A stretch of DNA of 16,988 bases from DASPXY01 sp038227745 (lineage in GTDB: Bacteria > Planctomycetota > Planctomycetia > Gemmatales > Gemmataceae): NCBI GenBank assembly GCA_038227745.1, contig JBBRPS010000114.1, forward strand, positions 1 through 16,988. Reading direction: 5' to 3'. This document shows positions 1 to 9,394 of the stretch, one piece after another. The translations under genes were made by a program, and so were the position numbers. How positions within the stretch are numbered: position 1 is the first letter of the stretch; every line of letters begins with the position of its first letter. The notes under the pieces were generated by a model. It was not told the DNA's origin. It worked only from the letters and a program-made list of their open reading frames with translations, and did not search any database.

Positions 1-173
1 CGCTGGCGCGTCGGGCTTGTGTGTTTCCAATCGCCTCCGCCCACACAAGCCCGACGCGCCAGCGAGGGGTCCCTCGCTGGCGCGTCGGGCTTGTGTGTTT
101 CCAATCGCCTCCGCCCACACCAGCCCGTCGCGCCAGCGAGGAGATTCCCTCGCTGGCGCGTCGGGCTTGTGTG
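1..173. repeat. Tandem array of inverted-repeat units (2.3 copies)
   Basis: Three copies of a 23-base arm beginning CGCTGGCGCGTCGGGCTTGT lie at 1-23, 75-97 and 151-173. The first two are each followed by an identical 18-base spacer (24-41 and 98-115) and then by the reverse complement of the arm (42-64, perfect; 116-138, two mismatches). The third unit is only a left arm. Units are joined by short AGGG..CCCT linkers that are themselves nearly self-complementary, so the period is 74-76 bases. The array starts about 60 bases past the stop of the histidine kinase gene, so it could end its transcript, but there is no T-tract. The window begins inside or at the edge of the array, so it may continue to the left. 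Confidence 0.9.
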
Positions 174-232
174 CCGACCTTGTCTGACGAGGTTATCGCG
201 ATCCGCGAGACAGACGCCCGCACGGCGACAGG

Positions 233-2527
233 TCAGCACTCCAGCGGCAGTTCCAGGCGGAAACAGGCGCCGCCCTCCGCGGGGCTGCACAGCGTCAGGG
301 TGCCGCCGAGCAGCCGTGCCCAGCGCTGCGCCAGCGCCAGGCCCAGGCCGACGCCGCCCGCCGTCACGTCCGCCGACCGGCCGCGGCAGAACGCCCGGAA
401 GATGGCCCGCCGCTCGCGCTGCGGCACGCCCGGGCCGCGGTCCTCCACCTCCAGCACCAGGCGGCGCGGCCCGGCCGGCCGCGCCCGCAGCCGGATGTGC
501 CGGTCCTCGGCGCCGCGGCTGTACTTGCAGGCATTGTCGATCAGGTTGCCGAGGATCTGCTGCACCAGGTGGACGTCGGTCACCAGGCCGGCGTCCGGCC
601 CGGCGGTGTTGTCCACGGCCAACTCCTTCTCCGCGTCGTGGCAGCGGGACTGCCAGGTCGCGGCGACCTGGCCGAGCAGTTCGTCCACGCCGACGCGCTC
701 GCGCACCAGCCGCGGCCGCTGGTTCTCCAGCCGCGAGAAGTCGAGGACGTTGCTCACCAGGCGGCTCAGGCGGTCCGTCTCGCCGTTCAGGGTGCTGAGG
801 TATTCCGCCTTGCGCTCCTCGTCCTTGACCAGGCCGCCGGTGAGCATGTCGAGGTAGAGGCGCAGCGTGGTGAGCGGCGTGCGCAGTTCGTGGGTGACGG
901 CGGAGACGAAGCGGATGCGCCGCTCCGACAGGTCGAGCAGCGACCAGCCGCCCAGGCCGACCGCGGCGAGCGCCACCAGCGCCGCCGCCCACGACAGGGC
1001 CAGGCCGATGCGCAGCGGCGTCCAGCCTAGCTCGATCACCAGGCCCGCGGCCAGGTCGGGCGGGTCGGCGGGCGGCTCGGGCGGCGCCGGGGGCGGCGCC
1101 GGGGCCGAGCCGGGGTCCAGCTCGAGCGGCAGGGCGGTCATGGTGCGCTCGGGGTGCGGCGGGGTGTCGGCGTGCATCGGCAGCAGGCGGGCCTCGGGGA
1201 ACAGGTCGCGGACCTCGTCGGTCAGCAGCTTCTGGAGGCGCGGCCAGTCGAGCACGATCCCCTGGCAGACCTCGCGCGGGTGCGGCCCCCTGGCCTTGCT
1301 CTGCGCCAGCGTCGCCAGGGCCAGGACCAGCGGCCCGCCCGAGCGCGGCCAGCCGTTGAGGACCTCGAGCTGCTCCGCCCAGCGCGTGGTGATGCGCACG
1401 CGGCGCGCGGCGACGAGGCGCTCGTGCCCCGGGCGGGCGACCAGCCAGAACGGCGTCATGGGCCCCATGCGCACCAGCACCTGCTCGCGCGTGGACGGCC
1501 GGGGCTTGCTGGTCGCGGGCCACGGCACGAGCATGCTGTTGGTGGTGTTCTGCATCACGGCCCAGGCGTTGTCGGCGTACGTCTCCCCCTTGCGATCGTT
1601 GTTCAACTGGATGCGTGTCGCGGCCCGGCCGCCGTAGCCGTAATTGAAGTCGCGCTGCTGCCCCTGCTGCGTCAGCAGTTGCGGGTTGATCTCCTGCTGG
1701 CCGGGGAACAACTTCTGGTTGGGCGTCTGTGCCCCGTTGGGGAGCAGCTTCTGGCCGAGGGGCTGCTGCGGGTTCACGGGCTGCTGCCAGTTCTGGAGTT
1801 TGTTCTCCTTGCCGTCCTTGTGGTTGCCCGCGAGTTGGAGCGGGCTGTCCAGGTTCGCCTCCAGCTCGGCGGTGGCGGCGAGCTGCAGCTCCTGCTGGCG
1901 GACTCCCTGCAGCAGCGCCAGGGACGTCGCCGACGAGGCCAGCTCGGCCAGCAGCCGTTTGCGCGTGGGCGTGACGTTGACCGACGAGACGAAGTTTTTC
2001 GTGAGCTGGCTCAGCGAGGCGGCCGACAGGACCTGCGGCGAGCCCCAACCCGACCCGGGCGAGGTCTGGAAGTGCAGGAGCATCCAGTCGGGCAGCTCGG
2101 CGCTGAGCAACGGCGACGGCTCGAGGACGGCGACCGGCTCGTAGCGGTGGCCCTTGGGGTCGAGGACGATGGGCGGCGTGAAGACGGGGCTGTAGTGGTT
2201 GTAGGGCCGGGTGTCCTCGCGCGCCAGCACGGGGGCGATGCGGCTGTCGAGGCGCCACAAGGCCAGGCGCAGGTTGGCGGCGAACTCGGCCTGGGCCTGC
2301 GCCTCCTGCTGCTCCTGTTCGCGGCGCCGGGCCTGGCGGGCCTGGTCCTGCTCGCGCTGCCGGACGCGCAGGCGCTCGGCGCGCTGGGACTCCAGGCGGG
2401 CGTCGTGCTGCTCCTGTTCGAGGCGGAGGGCGGCGCTGGTGACCCAGCCCAGGCCGCCGGCAACGAGGCCGGTGATGACGAGGAAGCCGGCCAGGCCCCG
2501 GCGCTTGCCGCGCAGCCAGTTGCTCAT
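233..2527 (-). CDS. Membrane sensor histidine kinase
   Basis: Predicted 764-residue sensor kinase that would autophosphorylate and pass phosphate to the response regulator encoded just upstream. A first membrane segment is at about 11-34, followed by a charged, Gln-rich coiled coil (35-85). A large extracytoplasmic region of no recognised family follows, with a Gln/Asn/Pro-rich stretch (245-295) and a proline-rich linker (474-490). A second membrane segment is at 505-530. The H-box HELRTP has the likely phosphorylated His546. The N-box NLIDNACKYS is at 661-670, the G1 box VEDRGPGVP at 694-702 and the G2 box GGVGLGLA at 724-731, so all catalytic motifs are present. No HAMP domain fits between the second membrane segment and the H-box. 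The ATG at 2527 overlaps the regulator stop as ATGA, implying translational coupling. The open frame continues upstream to 3325, but that part lies antisense-free within the regulator in another frame and is not real. Confidence 0.95.
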   Translation of the reverse strand: MSNWLRGKRRGLAGFLVITGLVAGGLGWVTSAALRLEQEQHDARLESQRAERLRVRQREQDQARQARRREQEQQEAQAQAEFAANLRLALWRLDSRIAPVLAREDTRPYNHYSPVFTPPIVLDPKGHRYEPVAVLEPSPLLSAELPDWMLLHFQTSPGSGWGSPQVLSAASLSQLTKNFVSSVNVTPTRKRLLAELASSATSLALLQGVRQQELQLAATAELEANLDSPLQLAGNHKDGKENKLQNWQQPVNPQQPLGQKLLPNGAQTPNQKLFPGQQEINPQLLTQQGQQRDFNYGYGGRAATRIQLNNDRKGETYADNAWAVMQNTTNSMLVPWPATSKPRPSTREQVLVRMGPMTPFWLVARPGHERLVAARRVRITTRWAEQLEVLNGWPRSGGPLVLALATLAQSKARGPHPREVCQGIVLDWPRLQKLLTDEVRDLFPEARLLPMHADTPPHPERTMTALPLELDPGSAPAPPPAPPEPPADPPDLAAGLVIELGWTPLRIGLALSWAAALVALAAVGLGGWSLLDLSERRIRFVSAVTHELRTPLTTLRLYLDMLTGGLVKDEERKAEYLSTLNGETDRLSRLVSNVLDFSRLENQRPRLVRERVGVDELLGQVAATWQSRCHDAEKELAVDNTAGPDAGLVTDVHLVQQILGNLIDNACKYSRGAEDRHIRLRARPAGPRRLVLEVEDRGPGVPQRERRAIFRAFCRGRSADVTAGGVGLGLALAQRWARLLGGTLTLCSPAEGGACFRLELPLEC

Positions 2528-3264
2528 GACGCTTTCTCCGCGGCGGGTTCGCTGACGGCCTGCAGGTCGGGGCTGGCCATGTAGCCCTGGGCGCGGACGG
2601 TGAGGATGGCCTCGGGCGTCTGCTGGCCGGAGGGGTCGCGCAGCTTGGTCCGCAGGCGGGCGATGTGCATGTCGATGGTGCGCGTCTCGACGCGCTGCGG
2701 CGAGATGCCCCAGAGGCGCGTGAGCAGTTCCTCGCGCGAGACGGCGCGGTCCTGGTTGGCGACCAGGAAACTGAGCAAAACGCTCTCGGTCTCGGACAGT
2801 TCGGCGCGCTGTTGTTCGGACCAGCGAACCTCGCGGCGCTCGAAGTCGATCAGGGCGTGGCCGAGGCGGGCGCCGCGGATGTCGCGCGGCCGGCCCAGCG
2901 AGCGGCGCAGCACCGCCTCGACGCGGGCGAGCAACTCGCGGGCGGAGAACGGCTTGACGACGTAATCGTCGGCGCCCATCTTGAGGCCGCGGACGCGGTC
3001 GTCCTCGGTGCCGCGCGCCGTGAGGATGATGATGGGGAGAGTGGGCCGGACCTTGCGCACCTCGGCGAGGACTTCGAGGCCGTCGCGCCGCGGCAGGAGC
3101 AGGTCGAGCAGGACGAGATCGACGCCGAGGCGGACGGACTCCTCCTGCCCGCGGACGCCGTCGGCCGCCTCGACGACCTCGTAACCGGAGGCGCGGAGCG
3201 CGTCGCCGATGCCGCGGCGGATGGCCGGCTCGTCCTCGACAACCACGACGCGGGATGTGGGCAT
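2524..3264 (-). CDS. OmpR/PhoB-type response regulator
   Basis: Predicted 246-residue transcription factor. The N-terminal receiver domain (about 5-118) has the acidic pair Glu10-Asp11, the phospho-acceptor Asp54 in VLLDLLLPRRDG, Thr82 in ILTAR and Lys104 in VVKPF. The C-terminal winged-helix DNA-binding domain (about 128-232) has the typical LSETESVLLSFL start and the recognition-helix region RTIDMHIARLRTKL. It is cotranscribed with the histidine kinase, its presumed partner, through a 4-base overlap, with the regulator first. The ATG at 3264 is chosen because the receiver fold begins at once and a GGGAGAG Shine-Dalgarno-like sequence lies just upstream. An in-frame start 13 codons earlier would add residues outside the domain. 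The regulated genes are unknown. Confidence 0.96.
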   Translation of the reverse strand: MPTSRVVVVEDEPAIRRGIGDALRASGYEVVEAADGVRGQEESVRLGVDLVLLDLLLPRRDGLEVLAEVRKVRPTLPIIILTARGTEDDRVRGLKMGADDYVVKPFSARELLARVEAVLRRSLGRPRDIRGARLGHALIDFERREVRWSEQQRAELSETESVLLSFLVANQDRAVSREELLTRLWGISPQRVETRTIDMHIARLRTKLRDPSGQQTPEAILTVRAQGYMASPDLQAVSEPAAEKAS

Positions 3265-3332
3265 GGTCGGCTCTCCCGATGGACGCAAGCCCACCCGGTG
3301 CAACGGGTGGGCTTTGGAGCATCACAACCAGT

Positions 3333-4481
3333 CTACTCCGGGACCGTGATCCCGCGCGTCTTCGCCTGGATCCGCAGGGTCTCGCGCAGGGCGGCGTCGA
3401 GCGCCCGGGTGGCCTGGCCCTGAGTGCGCTTCGCCTGCTCGCGGACGTAGGTGTCGCGCTGCACGGTCAGATCGGCGATCTGCTTCTGCAGCCCCGCGCG
3501 CTGCGCCGCCATCTCCTTGACGTGCGCGACGCGCTGCGCCGGCGTCATCTTCTTCATCGCCTCGGACAGCTGGACCTCGGGCAGCTTGGCGATGTCGAAC
3601 TTGGAGTCGTTCTTCACGCGGTCCACCAGATCCCAGTCGTCGCAGCGGTACAGGGCGGTATTCTTGCTGGTGACGCGCAACGCCGCCACGCCCGTCCCCG
3701 CCTGGACGGCGTTGGTATCCTGGGCCAGCTGGTTGAGGGCCTTCCCCTTCCCGTCCTTGCCGTAGGCGACGTAGGTGGCGTTGAGCTTGTTCCCCAGCTC
3801 GACGATCTTTTTGTCCATCGGGGTGGCGACGGCGACGGCGCCGCGCTCCTGGTCGATGCTGGCGAAACGGCCGCCGGTCAGGCCGGCGAACTCGATCCAG
3901 TCGCGGGCGTCGGGATGTTTCGCGTTGCCGCAGAAGATCGGGTTGACGAGGATGCCCTTCGCCTTCGCCTTGTCCGCCGCCTCCTTGAGGGTGACGAGCT
4001 TGTCCTGCGAGGCCGGCTCGTTGCCGCACACGAAGATCAGCTTGAGGGCGTCCTTGGCGTCGGACCACTGGAGCTGCTCGACGGCATCGCGGCAGACGCG
4101 GGCGACGAACTCGTCGCCGCCGGCGATCTTGAGGGCGAAGAGCTTCTGGTAGAGGGCATCGAGGTCGGTGGTGAGGTCGAGGTCCTTGCGGACCCAGCCG
4201 AGTTTCTGGTCGTAGCCGATCGCGGGGGTGCCGCCGTAGCTGAACAGGGCAATGCGCAGGTTGGGCGTCGGCTTAACGCGGGCCAGCTCGTTGACGATGT
4301 CCCAGAGCCGGGCGCGGGCGGAGTTGACCAGGCCCTCCATGCTGCCGGAGATGTCGAGGCAGATGGCGATGTCGATGTTCTTGCCGGCCGGCGCGGGGCC
4401 GTCCGCCGCGGCGCGGGGCGCGGCGGCGGTGAAGGCTCCGAGGGCCAGTGCGAGGCCGAGCAGGGGAGCGGTGCGTTTCAT
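3333..4481 (-). CDS. Secreted von Willebrand factor A domain protein
   Basis: Predicted 382-residue exported protein. A signal peptide spans about 1-26 (MKRT, hydrophobic core, APRAAADG). A vWA domain follows from about 35 to 225, with a complete metal-ion (MIDAS) first motif, Asp43-x-Ser45-x-Ser47 in CLDISGSM, and a likely Thr/Asp pair at LTTDLD (103-108). The fold is probably a metal-dependent protein-binding module. The rest has no recognised domain. Residues 303-375 are helical and charged and include a likely coiled coil. AGGAGA lies just upstream of the ATG. The gene ends 68 bases before the response regulator start, so cotranscription with the two-component system is possible but unproven. 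vWA-only exported proteins are common in planctomycetes. The ligand is unknown. Confidence 0.9.
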   Translation of the reverse strand: MKRTAPLLGLALALGAFTAAAPRAAADGPAPAGKNIDIAICLDISGSMEGLVNSARARLWDIVNELARVKPTPNLRIALFSYGGTPAIGYDQKLGWVRKDLDLTTDLDALYQKLFALKIAGGDEFVARVCRDAVEQLQWSDAKDALKLIFVCGNEPASQDKLVTLKEAADKAKAKGILVNPIFCGNAKHPDARDWIEFAGLTGGRFASIDQERGAVAVATPMDKKIVELGNKLNATYVAYGKDGKGKALNQLAQDTNAVQAGTGVAALRVTSKNTALYRCDDWDLVDRVKNDSKFDIAKLPEVQLSEAMKKMTPAQRVAHVKEMAAQRAGLQKQIADLTVQRDTYVREQAKRTQGQATRALDAALRETLRIQAKTRGITVPE

Positions 4482-4800
4482 GACGGGTCTCCTGGAAGAG
4501 ATGGTTCCCCGAAAAACTCACGTCCGGGCGAGCCGCGGTGCGGCCCTTCATTCACAAGACGTCCGGCGGCGAGCGAAAGATTGCCCGCCACCGGGGCGTC
4601 TGCGGTATTGTAACCGGACAAGAGCGCGGGGTGTGTAACGGGTTGGTAACGACAGGGGGAGCCGCCCTCTCCTCCGGGACGGCCTGTAGGGCGGGCACCG
4701 CCCACCGCGCTGCGGGGGTGTTGGTGGGCGGTGCCCACCCTACAAGCCTCAGGGGGAAGGTTTTCTCCAAAGCATATCAGGGAGGGATTGGCAGGCTGGA
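4482..4800. other. Intergenic region, no gene seen
   Basis: This gap lies between the stop of the sigma gene (4801) and the start of the vWA gene. Apart from the inverted repeat at 4685-4744 and the vWA ribosome binding site I see no conserved motif. Open frames crossing it are short and atypical. It must hold any separate promoter for the vWA gene. Confidence 0.6.
4685..4744. repeat. Inverted repeat, 22-base arms (possible terminator)
   Basis: The arms are 4685-4706 and 4723-4744, beginning TGTAGGGCGGGCACCGCCC on the left, with one mismatch and a 16-base loop. The element sits 57 bases beyond the stop of the sigma gene in the direction of transcription. Its position fits a terminator for the kinase-sigma operon, but no T-tract follows. 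The sequence also looks like a dispersed intergenic repeat. Which of the two it is cannot be told from one copy. Confidence 0.8.
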
Positions 4801-5445
4801 CTATTCGCCCTTGAGGAGCCGGTGCAGTTCCGGGAACACGTCCGCAGGCAGGCCCGCGTCGCGGATGTTCTCGCCGAGCTTCTTCACCGCGGCGAAGCGG
4901 TAGTTCGCCACCTGCTGCTCGCTGACCTGCAGCAGCGCCGCCACCTCGCGGTTCGGCAGCCCCTTCACTAACAGCAACTCCAGCACCTTGACGCGCAGGA
5001 AGTCGCCGCGCTCCTGCCACTGCCGCAGCAACTGGCCAAGGCAGCGGGCGACCGCCTCGCTCTCCAGCTCCCTGCGCTCCTGGCTGCGCGCCACGCTCGA
5101 CGCCGCCGGGCTGTCGTCGAGCTGCTGGTGCAGGACGTCGCCGGGACTGTCCGAGACGCGGTGCAGCGGGTGCCGCCCCATCCGCCGCAGGTGGTCGGTG
5201 AGCTTGTACGAGGCGATCGTGAAAAGATACGTTTGCAGCTCGCGGTTCTCGTCAAAATTCGGCAGGCTGTTGAGGAAGCCGACGAACGTCTCCTGCACGA
5301 CGTCCTCACTGGAGGCGCGGTCGTGCAGGCGCCGGTCCACGAACGCCAGCAGCCGGCCCTCGTAGCGGGCGATCAGTTGCTCCCAGGCGCGCGCATCGCC
5401 CTGGCGGATTTGTTGGATCAGTAAACGGTCGCCTTCCGAGGGCAT
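4801..5445 (-). CDS. ECF-type RNA polymerase sigma factor
   Basis: Predicted 214-residue sigma-70 family protein. Region 2 spans about 8-92, with the core-binding segment RASSEDVVQETFVGFLNSL (43-61) and the -10-recognition part LQTYLFTIASYKLTDHLRR. A long polar linker follows (93-130). Region 4 is at about 135-195, with the helix-turn-helix LPNREVAALLQVSEQQVANY. A short tail ending LPADVFPELHRLLKGE lies beyond region 4. AAGGA precedes the ATG. It is the last gene of a three-gene operon, 21 bases after the small membrane protein gene. There is no anti-sigma gene beside it, so control may come through the cotranscribed Ser/Thr kinase. That is inference from gene order only. Confidence 0.93.
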   Translation of the reverse strand: MPSEGDRLLIQQIRQGDARAWEQLIARYEGRLLAFVDRRLHDRASSEDVVQETFVGFLNSLPNFDENRELQTYLFTIASYKLTDHLRRMGRHPLHRVSDSPGDVLHQQLDDSPAASSVARSQERRELESEAVARCLGQLLRQWQERGDFLRVKVLELLLVKGLPNREVAALLQVSEQQVANYRFAAVKKLGENIRDAGLPADVFPELHRLLKGE

Positions 5446-5466
5446 GGCCGTCCTTTCCGCGCCGCC

Positions 5467-6123
5467 TCATGCCAGGAGGCACAGGCTGATAAAGGTCACG
5501 ATCACGACGCCCACGACGCCCCCCAGACCCACCCCCAGGCAGGAGGTGTAGACGCCCTTCGTCCAGTCGTCCAGGCGGATGTAGCCGCCCACGCCCACCA
5601 GCAGCGCGAGGATCCCGCCCATCACCTTGCCGAGCAGCAGCATGCGCTCGACCGCGCGGGCATCGCGCTCCACCTTCTGCTGCCGCGCCAGGTCGTCGCG
5701 GTTTTCTCGCACCATCTGCAGGTAGCGGGCCGGCGTGACGATGACCGGCAGGCGCCAGCACTGCACCTTGACCACGGGCGCCGGCGGCTCGCCGATGTCC
5801 ACGTCGTCGAGCTTCTCCATGCGGGCGGTGTCCGCGAGGTGGTCGCGGACGTAGGCGGCGGTCGGCGACCAGAACAGCGGCGGCTCCTGGCGGCGCAGGT
5901 AGGCCGTCACCTTCGACCGGGCCTTCTCCAGGGCGTCCTGCTCCGCCTCCTCGCGCGACCGGCCGTATCCCTTCACGTCCCAACTCGCCGACTTGCCCTC
6001 CTCCACCTGGACCGGGGCAGGGCGCGGGCGCGGCTTGCCCGCCTGGCACCACTGCGTCGCGCCGGTGCGCACGGTGAGCGAGATCGCCGTCAGAGTGACC
6101 AGCACGAAGATGGTGGTTCGCAT
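5467..6123 (-). CDS. Exported/membrane protein of unknown function
   Basis: 218 residues; family not recognised. The N-terminus (1-23) is a signal peptide or membrane anchor. Residues 48-80 read WDVKGYGRSREEAEQDALEK and continue as a helix; this beta-then-helix pattern resembles small exported domains of the LPP20 type, a weak similarity. Two hydrophobic segments at about 163-182 and 190-217 are likely membrane spans, so most of the protein would face outward on a C-terminal anchor. A strong GGAGGAGA lies upstream of the ATG. It sits between the kinase (27-base gap) and the sigma factor (21-base gap). A role linking the two at the membrane is possible but has no direct support. Confidence 0.85.
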   Translation of the reverse strand: MRTTIFVLVTLTAISLTVRTGATQWCQAGKPRPRPAPVQVEEGKSASWDVKGYGRSREEAEQDALEKARSKVTAYLRRQEPPLFWSPTAAYVRDHLADTARMEKLDDVDIGEPPAPVVKVQCWRLPVIVTPARYLQMVRENRDDLARQQKVERDARAVERMLLLGKVMGGILALLVGVGGYIRLDDWTKGVYTSCLGVGLGGVVGVVIVTFISLCLLA

Positions 6124-6150
6124 GGGGTCTTCTCCTCCGTGGGGCCGGGG

Positions 6151-7734
<1,584 letters not shown>

Positions 7735-7750
7735 GGAACACCCCCAAGCG

Positions 7751-7860
7751 GAGTGACGAGTTACGAGAGCCGAGTGACGAGTGCTGAATAGAAGGAAGCG
7801 GAACGGCCAGCCTTCGTTACTCACCCCTCTTCACTTTCCACTTGTCACTTTTCACTCATC
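7751..7860. repeat. Short AGTGA-type repeats upstream of the kinase gene
   Basis: The 10-mer GAGTGACGAG occurs at 7751-7760 and 7772-7781, a spacing of 21 bases. A second cluster at 7821-7860 contains four TCAC-centred repeats, read on the minus strand as AGTGAAAAGTGACAAGTGG. The two clusters flank an unrepeated 40-base core and fill most of the gap between the FHA and kinase genes. Function is unknown; low-complexity repeat DNA is as likely as a regulatory site. Confidence 0.6.
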
Positions 7861-7866
7861 GCTGCT

Positions 7867-9216
7867 TCACCGCCTGCCGACCGCCTCCAACGTCAAGGAG
7901 AAGTCGTCGCCGGTGACCGCGGCGCCCGGCTCCAGCGTGCCCCGCTCGCGGCACGCCTGGCCGTTGACGAACAGGTTGCCGGCGTAACGCACGCCCAGGC
8001 CGTTCTTCTGGCGGAACAGGACGAGCGGCTGCTTCAGGTCCGGCATGGCCACGTGGACCTGCGACCCCGGGCCGAGGACGAGCGTGTCGGCCATCAGCAG
8101 GACGGCGTCCACGGGCGTGCGCAGCCGGTGGCCGCTCACCAGGTCCAGCCGGGCGCTGGCGCTGACCGGGACCGGCTGGCGGAACTGGAACTGGCAGCAC
8201 GTCCCCAGCGTCACGCGGTCGCCCGAGCGCAGCAGCGCCTTCGCCACCTCCTGCCCGTTGACCTGCACCGGCCGCAGGCCCTCCAGCAGATAGCCCTCCG
8301 CGTCGCGCGTCAGCGTCGCGTGCAGCCGCGATACGTCCGCGAACAGCGGCAGATCGACGGTGCCGTCCGGCGTCGCCTGCCCGAGGGTGACGCGGTTGTT
8401 CAGGCAGACGAGGTAACCGCCGACGCCATCGATCCACAACACGAATCGTGCCGGGGGCGCGGCGGCGGGCTCGGGGCGGGCCGGCTCCCGGACGACGGGG
8501 GCCGACACCACCGTGGCCGGTTCGATGGCCTTCCACGCCCGGTTCCGTACCTTCCGCGCCTCGGCGTGCTGCGGCGCCAGGGCCAGTACCTTCTCCGACA
8601 GCTCCAGGACCGTCTGCCAGCGCTCCTGTGCGGCCGCCTCGTGCAGCCCCACGAGCAGGGCGGCGAACGCCCGCTTCCGCTCTTCCAGGGCGTTGTGGAA
8701 GCGCCCCAGCGCCGCGGACGGCCCGACCAGCAGACGGCGGGCGCGCTCCAGGGTTTGCAGGGCCTGGGCGAATTCGCCGCGGTCGGCCAGGTCGCGGGCC
8801 AGCACCCAGTCCTTGGCGGCCTCTTCGAGTGGCTCCAGCTCGCTCAGGCGCACCGCCCCGTCCTTGAGCTGGGCGACGGCCTCGACGGCACGGACCGGCT
8901 CCCCGGCTTCGAGGAGCGCACGCACCTTGGCGACGCCGAGGCGGGTGAGCGCCTGGCGCAGGCGGACGGCGGCCTGTTCCGTGATGCCCGTCCGCTCGGC
9001 GTGGAGCAGGTCGTTCCAGGCGGCGACGGGGTCGTCCTGCCGCAGGGCGCGCTCGCCGCGCTCCGCGTAGGCCCGTGCCAGCTGCTGTTGCAGCTCCCAG
9101 GATTTCTTCTGGCCCTGCACGACGGGTTGGCTCAGCAGGCGCTGCGCCTCGTCGAGGCGCCCTGTCTTGAGCGCTTCCTGTGCCTGTCGCAGAGCCAGCC
9201 AGCCGAATCCGATCAT
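7867..9216 (-). CDS. FHA-domain protein
   Basis: Predicted 449-residue, apparently cytoplasmic protein with no convincing signal peptide. Residues 1-235 are helical and rich in Ala, Leu, Glu and Arg with a TPR-like look (for example ALKTGRLDEAQRLLSQP). After an Ala/Pro linker (235-256) comes a forkhead-associated domain (about 258-347) with SRLHA at 296-300 and VNGQEV at 319-324. FHA domains bind phosphothreonine peptides. The usual GR before the binding loops is Gly279-Gln280 here. A second, more degenerate FHA-like unit follows (about 358-446), keeping VNG (417-419) but lacking SxxH. The gene is 132 bases upstream of the Ser/Thr kinase and in the same orientation, so it may read out that kinase. 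An upstream GGGAG supports the ATG at 9216. Confidence 0.85.
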   Translation of the reverse strand: MIGFGWLALRQAQEALKTGRLDEAQRLLSQPVVQGQKKSWELQQQLARAYAERGERALRQDDPVAAWNDLLHAERTGITEQAAVRLRQALTRLGVAKVRALLEAGEPVRAVEAVAQLKDGAVRLSELEPLEEAAKDWVLARDLADRGEFAQALQTLERARRLLVGPSAALGRFHNALEERKRAFAALLVGLHEAAAQERWQTVLELSEKVLALAPQHAEARKVRNRAWKAIEPATVVSAPVVREPARPEPAAAPPARFVLWIDGVGGYLVCLNNRVTLGQATPDGTVDLPLFADVSRLHATLTRDAEGYLLEGLRPVQVNGQEVAKALLRSGDRVTLGTCCQFQFRQPVPVSASARLDLVSGHRLRTPVDAVLLMADTLVLGPGSQVHVAMPDLKQPLVLFRQKNGLGVRYAGNLFVNGQACRERGTLEPGAAVTGDDFSLTLEAVGRR

Positions 9217-9298
9217 GGTACGGTCGTCGTCTCCCGATCGCGGGGCCGATAGAAAGGGCTTGAGGTCCGGAGCTATTATACACGTCGGGGGGTCAGCC

Positions 9299-9354
9299 GT
9301 GGGTCAGGACTCCGATCCTGACATGTCCATGTCAGGATCGGAGTCCTGACCCAC
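9299..9354. repeat. Perfect inverted repeat, 27-base arms, 2-base centre
   Basis: The arms 9299-9325 and 9328-9354 are exact reverse complements, beginning GTGGGTCAGGACTCCGATCC, with only TC between them. It lies 40 bases past the stop of the coiled-coil gene and 82 bases before the FHA start. It could act as a terminator stem, but no T-tract follows. The almost uninterrupted palindrome is unusual for a terminator and suggests a mobile palindromic repeat. Confidence 0.9.
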
Positions 9355-9394
9355 AGGGGCTTGCGCCGGAACCCAGGTCTCGTTCACGCATCCG

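Noticed and set aside
1..173. CRISPR-like array
   Set aside because: The spacers are identical, the repeats alternate in orientation as inverted pairs, and there are only two and a third units. It is an inverted-repeat array.
1154..2584. Plus-strand open frame of 476 residues opposite the histidine kinase
   Set aside because: It is antisense to a recognisable sensor kinase, has Leu/Gly/Arg-biased composition and has no domain.
2528..3325. Upstream extension of the histidine kinase frame to 1030 residues
   Set aside because: The extra part is the response regulator gene read in another frame, rich in Arg and Pro. The ATGA overlap and membrane anchor fix the start at 2527.
3255..4613. Plus-strand open frame of 452 residues opposite the vWA gene
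   Set aside because: It is the antisense shadow of a gene with a signal peptide, MIDAS motif and ribosome binding site. Its own product is Val/Gly/Ala/Asp-rich with no domain, typical of high-GC antisense frames.
7735..7824. 30-residue N-terminal extension of the Ser/Thr kinase
   Set aside because: These codons are translated AGTGA-type repeat DNA, and the kinase fold begins right after the inner ATG.
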